From assembly GCA_963643225.1 (NCBI GenBank), contig CAVIIX010000001.1, forward strand, positions 124,001 through 188,000: a DNA stretch of 64,000 bases, read 5' to 3'. The position numbers were made by a program, and so were the translations under genes. Shown piece after piece: positions 60,644 to 64,000 of the stretch. How positions within the stretch are numbered: the first letter of the stretch is position 1; each line of letters begins with the position of its first letter. The notes under the pieces are model-generated. The model made no database searches. It was not told the DNA's origin and was given only the letters and a program-made list of their open reading frames with translations. This DNA is from UBA1258 sp963643225. Its GTDB lineage: Bacteria; Bacillota; Clostridia; Lachnospirales; Lachnospiraceae.

Positions 60644-60672
60644 TTGCGAATTTGACAAAATAATTATATGAT
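60644..60672 (+). promoter_or_regulatory. Likely ftsZ promoter
   Basis: TTGCGA (60644-60649) and TATGAT (60667-60672) at 17-bp spacing, giving a leader of about 30 nt. A better-looking TTGACA at 60652 has no correctly spaced -10. Confidence 0.55.
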
Positions 60673-60711
60673 AGACGTGGTGAGTTTTTGGAAGTTAAAG
60701 GAGGATGTACC

Positions 60712-61833
60712 TTGCTGGAGATTATAAGTAATGACGCTGAATCTGCTGCAAAGATTGTTGTTGTCGGAGTAGGTGGAGCAGGTAATAATGCTGTAAATAG
60801 AATGGTTGAAGAGGATATTTTGGGGGTTGAATTTATTGGTGTAAATACCGATAAGCAGGCACTTCAGCTTTGCAAGGCTCCAAAACTTATCCAGATTGGC
60901 GAAAAACTTACAAAGGGTCTTGGAGCAGGCGCCAAGCCTGAAATCGGTGAAAGGGCTGCAGAAGAAAGCGCAGAGGTTTTGGAGGCCGCTATTCGCGGTG
61001 CCGACATGTGCTTTATTACATGCGGCATGGGTGGTGGTACAGGTACAGGTGCTGCACCGGTTATTGCTAAAATTGCAAAGGACATGGGAGTGTTAACCGT
61101 AGGCGTTGTTACAAAACCCTTCAGATTTGAAGCACGTCAGCGTATGGTTAATGCTATCAGCGGTATAGATAAAATTAAAGACAACGTGGATACACTTGTT
61201 GTTATTCCAAACGATAAGCTTTTAGAGATTATCGACAAGCGTACACCCTTCCCGGATGCTCTTAAGAAAGCTGATGAGGTTTTACAGCAGGCAGTTTCCG
61301 GTATTACAGACTTAATTAATTCTCCTGCATTAATTAACCTTGACTTTGCCGATGTTCAGACTGTTATGAAGGGTATGGGTGTTGCTCATATCGGTATCGG
61401 TTACGGCAAGGGCGATGACAAGGCTATGGATGCTGTTAAGATGGCAGTTGAGTCACCCTTACTTGAGACCACTATTAACGGTGCAAAGAATGTTATTATT
61501 AACATTTCCGGTGATATTGCCATGGCAGACGTTGCAGATGCTACTGATTATGTACGTGAGCTTACAGGTGATGATGTTAATGTTATCTTTGGTGCTCTTT
61601 ATTCAAAAGAGGAGCAGGAAGCCTGCAAGATTACAGTTATCGCTACAGGTCTTACGGCTTCAAGGGAAAATCTTGGTCTTCCTGTCAGAAACCAGAATGC
61701 CTCTCCTGTTATGCCGGTACTTCCAAAGACCGGCGCTACAATCAATAAAGATGTTTTAAATCAGCCCACGGGCAAGCTTACAAGCAATGTTGATCAGGTA
61801 GTTTTAGACATTCCTACATTTTTAAAGAGATAA
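60712..61833 (+). CDS. ftsZ: Cell division protein FtsZ
   Basis: FtsZ is the tubulin-like GTPase of the division ring. The 373-aa protein has IVVVGVGGAGNNAVNRM near 15, the GTP signature GGGTGTGAAPVIA near 105, NVDTLVVIPNDKLLEI near 160 and NLDFADV near 205. The variable linker is short, and the C-terminal peptide VVLDIPTFLKR ends the protein. A longer frame opens at TTG 60688, but TTG 60712 has a strong AAAGGAGG SD at 7 nt and yields the standard MLEI start. ftsA does not lie upstream. Confidence 0.96.
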   Translation: MLEIISNDAESAAKIVVVGVGGAGNNAVNRMVEEDILGVEFIGVNTDKQALQLCKAPKLIQIGEKLTKGLGAGAKPEIGERAAEESAEVLEAAIRGADMCFITCGMGGGTGTGAAPVIAKIAKDMGVLTVGVVTKPFRFEARQRMVNAISGIDKIKDNVDTLVVIPNDKLLEIIDKRTPFPDALKKADEVLQQAVSGITDLINSPALINLDFADVQTVMKGMGVAHIGIGYGKGDDKAMDAVKMAVESPLLETTINGAKNVIINISGDIAMADVADATDYVRELTGDDVNVIFGALYSKEEQEACKITVIATGLTASRENLGLPVRNQNASPVMPVLPKTGATINKDVLNQPTGKLTSNVDQVVLDIPTFLKR

Positions 61834-61836
61834 TTT

Positions 61837-61867
61837 AAGCCTCCGAGGATTCGGAGGCTTCTTTTTT
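61837..61867 (+). terminator. Terminator after ftsZ
   Basis: AAGCCTCCGA and TCGGAGGCTT are perfect 10-bp arms around GGAT, followed by CTTTTTTG. Confidence 0.9.
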
Positions 61868-61905
61868 GTCGCTTTGGCGACCGCGCTTTTCGCTTTAGTT
61901 TCGTA
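61868..61905 (+). repeat. Intergenic repeat, family 2, degenerate copy C
   Basis: GTCGC-TTTG-GCGAC forms a small hairpin, then ACCGCGCTTTTCGC and TAGTTTCG match the right part of copy A (GACCGCGC-N3-GCGC...TAGTTTCG). The left 24-bp block is missing. Again the copy begins at a terminator T-run. Confidence 0.6.
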
Positions 61906-61915
61906 TAATAATATT

Positions 61916-61985
61916 GGTTACCATAACTTATTGACATAAAGTTGGTTAGAGGATATAATCAAGATGTAGCATTAAGGTTACCATA
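61916..61985 (+). promoter_or_regulatory. Duplicated GGTTACCATA site bracketing the nrdR promoter
   Basis: GGTTACCATA occurs at 61916-61925 and 61976-61985, exactly 60 bp apart in the same orientation; GGTTACC is itself a palindrome. One copy lies just upstream of the -35, the other about 17 bp after the -10. This is the geometry of a repressor pair or loop; the binding protein is unknown. Confidence 0.55.
61931..61959 (+). promoter_or_regulatory. Consensus sigma-A promoter of nrdR
   Basis: Perfect TTGACA (61931-61936) and perfect TATAAT (61954-61959) with the ideal 17-bp spacer. Such a strong promoter before a low-abundance regulator fits control by the flanking GGTTACC sites. Confidence 0.85.
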
Positions 61986-62023
61986 TTTTGTAGTAAGGGA
62001 TTACATTATAAAGGAGTAAAATT

Positions 62024-62473
62024 ATGAAATGTCCATTCTGTGGTCATCCGGATACCAGTGTTATTGATTCACGCCCTGCTGAGGATAATAACTCAATAAG
62101 AAGACGTAGAGTATGCAGCGCCTGTGATAAGCGCTTTACCACCTATGAAAAGGTTGAAACCATTCCTTTGATTATTATTAAAAAGGATAAAAACAGAGAG
62201 ACCTATAACCGTCAGAAGCTTGAAAGCGGCGTTTTAAGAGCCTGCCATAAGCGTCCTGTATCCGCTGCCCAGATATCAAATATTGTGGATGAGGTTGAAA
62301 CAGAGCTTTTCGCAAGAGAAGAGAAGGAAATTGATTCAAATGTTATCGGTGAGCTTGTTATGAACAAGCTTAAGGACGTTGATGCCGTTGCCTATGTAAG
62401 ATTTGCATCTGTTTACAGAGAATTTAAGGATGTAAATACCTTTATGGACGAGCTTAAGAGAGTTCTTAAATAA
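62024..62473 (+). CDS. nrdR: Transcriptional repressor NrdR
   Basis: NrdR represses ribonucleotide reductase genes in response to bound ATP/dATP. The 149-aa protein has the N-terminal zinc ribbon MKCPFCGHPDTSVIDSRP...CSACDKRFTTYE with four Cys, and an ATP-cone domain starting IIIKKDKNRETYNRQKL. SD AAAGGAG lies 7 nt before the ATG. No nrd gene is adjacent. It is a single-gene unit ended by a terminator. Confidence 0.97.
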   Translation: MKCPFCGHPDTSVIDSRPAEDNNSIRRRRVCSACDKRFTTYEKVETIPLIIIKKDKNRETYNRQKLESGVLRACHKRPVSAAQISNIVDEVETELFAREEKEIDSNVIGELVMNKLKDVDAVAYVRFASVYREFKDVNTFMDELKRVLK

Positions 62474-62486
62474 ATGTACAAAAATT

Positions 62487-62521
62487 AAAGTACAAAGGCT
62501 GTTTCTTTGTACTTTTTTTTA
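62487..62521 (+). terminator. Terminator after nrdR
   Basis: AAAGTACAAAG and CTTTGTACTTT are perfect 11-bp arms around a 7-nt loop, with a T-run of eight including the end of the arm. Confidence 0.92.
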
Positions 62522-62549
62522 TTGACTGTTATTTGTAATTTAATATAAT
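62522..62549 (+). promoter_or_regulatory. Promoter of the substrate-binding protein gene
   Basis: TTGACT (62522-62527) and TATAAT (62544-62549) at 16-bp spacing, starting at the end of the nrdR terminator. Confidence 0.75.
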
Positions 62550-62590
62550 GATGATGTTAGATTAATATCGAAGACAAAGGAGATAAAAGT

Positions 62591-64000
62591 ATGAAAGCTT
62601 TTAAAAAAATGTGGAGGCTGATTCTTTTATCTGCCACACTGACTGTTGCACTCTGCGGATGCAAAGGTGACAAGGCGGTTGATACATCTTCACATATTAC
62701 AATTGGTATTTCACAGGATTTAGACGATAGTCTTGACCCCCACAAAACTGTGGCGGCAGGAACAAAGGAAGTATTGTTTAATATTTTCGAAGGTCTCGTT
62801 AAACCCGATTCCAATGGTGATTTATATCCCGCCGTGGCAGATGACTACACTATATCAGATGACGGACTTACATACACCTTCCATTTAAGAAGCGGTATTA
62901 AGTTCCATAACGGAAATTTTGTTACGGTTGAGGATGTTTTATATTGTATAGAAAAAAACGCCGATCCGGACAGCTCAAGCTCTTACGTGTCGGCGTTTTC
63001 CAATATTGAAAATTATTATGCCGACGGTGAGAACATTGTAATTGTACTTAAAAATAAGAGTGCAGACTTTTTGCAGTATATGACAATGGCCATTATCCCT
63101 AAGGATAATGCTGACCCGGACACAAATCCAATCGGTACCGGTCCTTACGTTTATGTATCCCGTTCACCTCTTGAAAACATTGTGTTAAAGAGATTTGATG
63201 AATACTGGGGTGAAAAGGCTTATATTGAAAACGTTACCCTTAAAATATGCGCAAATGCCGATACAATCGTAATGGATTTGTTGGGCGGCAGCGTTGATTT
63301 ATTTGCCAGATTAACTACTTCACAGGTTTTACAGCTTCAAAACTCCGATTTTGAAATATTAGAAGGCACCATGAACCTTGTGCAGGCTCTTTATTTAAAT
63401 AATGCGGCTGCACCCTTTGATGATGTAAGAATAAGACAGGCTTTGTGCTACGCAATCGATCCTTTGGAAATCATTAACCTTTCTTTTGACGGAAAAGGCA
63501 CAGAAATCGGCTCTTCAATGTTCCCGGCTTTCGGAAAATATTACGTATCCGAAATTAAGGACGAATACAATTATGATACGGAAAAAGCCAAGGCTTTACT
63601 TAAAGAAGCAGGCTACCCTGACGGCTTTACATTTACCATTAAAGTACCCTCCAATTACCAGCCTCATATCGATACGGCTCAGGTTATTGTGGAACAGCTT
63701 AAGAGGGTTGATATAACTGCAGAGATTAAGCTTGTTGAATGGGATACCTGGCTTTCTGATGTGTATGCAGGAAGAGATTTCGAGGCAACCGTTGTGGGAC
63801 TTGATGCATCGCAGATGACTGCAGGTGCATTGCTTGCACGTTTTACTTCAGATTCTAAAAAGAATTTTATTAATTTTAACAGTCCTGATTATGATGAAAA
63901 ATTTTCTTTGGCTGTGGCTGAAACAGATGATGAGAAGGCTACGGAATATTACAAGGAATGCGAGTGGATTCTTGCAAAAGAAGCTGCCAACGTTTACATT
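62591..64000 (+). CDS. ABC peptide/nickel-type substrate-binding lipoprotein (partial)
   Basis: 470 codons are present and the frame is open at the window end. A signal peptide with a lipobox (TVALCGC) marks a membrane-anchored lipoprotein. The mature part is a family 5 solute-binding protein (OppA/DppA type): ITIGISQDLDDSLDPHKT at the start, the family block LVKPDSNGDLYPAVADDYTISDDGLTYTFHLRSGIKFHNG near 72-112, NPIGTGPYVY near 180, and DDVRIRQALCYAIDP near 278. It captures oligopeptides or similar solutes for an ABC importer, whose permeases should follow. SD AAAGGAG (62577-62583) is near the start. Confidence 0.93.
   Translation, partial: MKAFKKMWRLILLSATLTVALCGCKGDKAVDTSSHITIGISQDLDDSLDPHKTVAAGTKEVLFNIFEGLVKPDSNGDLYPAVADDYTISDDGLTYTFHLRSGIKFHNGNFVTVEDVLYCIEKNADPDSSSSYVSAFSNIENYYADGENIVIVLKNKSADFLQYMTMAIIPKDNADPDTNPIGTGPYVYVSRSPLENIVLKRFDEYWGEKAYIENVTLKICANADTIVMDLLGGSVDLFARLTTSQVLQLQNSDFEILEGTMNLVQALYLNNAAAPFDDVRIRQALCYAIDPLEIINLSFDGKGTEIGSSMFPAFGKYYVSEIKDEYNYDTEKAKALLKEAGYPDGFTFTIKVPSNYQPHIDTAQVIVEQLKRVDITAEIKLVEWDTWLSDVYAGRDFEATVVGLDASQMTAGALLARFTSDSKKNFINFNSPDYDEKFSLAVAETDDEKATEYYKECEWILAKEAANVYI

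Noticed and set aside
60652..60672. TTGACA at 60652 as the ftsZ -35
   Set aside because: The only good -10 (TATGAT at 60667) would be 9 bp away, too close; TTGCGA at 60644 has correct spacing.
62557..62814. Minus-strand frame of 85 codons over the start of the substrate-binding gene
   Set aside because: It is a shadow of the signal-peptide region of a clear lipoprotein gene and lacks an SD.

Overview
The window looks like a 64 kb piece of a low-GC Gram-positive genome, most likely Clostridia of the Lachnospiraceae type. The evidence is a PolC-type DNA polymerase III tail, a fused SecDF, a PASTA-domain Ser/Thr kinase with its PP2C phosphatase, YlxR/YlxQ in the nusA-infB operon, an MraZ-led division cluster, an [FeFe]-hydrogenase of an anaerobe, and strong GGAGG-type ribosome binding sites. 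Every convincing gene lies on the + strand, as expected for a leading-strand segment. A run of 10 N at 49399-49408 shows that this is a scaffolded draft assembly.

Layout. 1-957: polC tail, tRNA-Glu(CTC) and an unrecognised 156-aa protein. 1069-4508: a three-gene surface cassette (VTC-domain polyphosphate-polymerase-like protein, DUF4956 membrane protein, beta-helical lipoprotein with a Met-rich repeat tail). 4548-17682: a long translation operon, rimP-nusA-rnpM-ylxQ-infB-rbfA-nrnA-truB-ribF(short), followed by a Na/Pi cotransporter and a heterodimeric ABC exporter. 17683-29578: apt, rel, an MBL hydrolase, hemZ, hisS, a CBS-domain transporter, secDF and recJ. 29585-40804: priA-def-fmt-rsmB-rlmN-prpC-prkC-rsgA-alr, joining translation initiation, ribosome maturation and cell-wall sensing. 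41073-46681: a two-gene [FeFe]-hydrogenase, a MATE pump and a histidine phosphatase. 46827-51101: an accessory cassette (DUF4910 aminopeptidase-like protein, AAC(3)-like acyltransferase, acyl carrier protein, FkbH-like HAD protein), then ychF. 52394-61867: a reduced dcw cluster, mraZ-rsmH-ftsL-pbp-mraY-ftsW-divIB-murD-ftsZ. 61931-64000: nrdR and the start of a peptide-type ABC substrate-binding lipoprotein.

Most of the window is conserved housekeeping sequence. The most distinctive item is the DUF4910/AAC(3)/ACP/FkbH cassette. FkbH-like proteins load a glycolytic three-carbon unit onto an ACP, and an AAC(3)-fold enzyme is a plausible acyltransferase for moving it to an amine. This could be a small carrier-protein-dependent acylation system, perhaps for a surface glycan, but that is inference. 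Other points of interest are two families of short intergenic repeats, a kinase-less short RibF, a 45-bp Met/Pro-rich tandem repeat in the surface lipoprotein, a five-copy MraZ operator, a duplicated 10-bp site bracketing a consensus nrdR promoter, and a HisRS with an unusual motif 2 and a short C-terminal domain.
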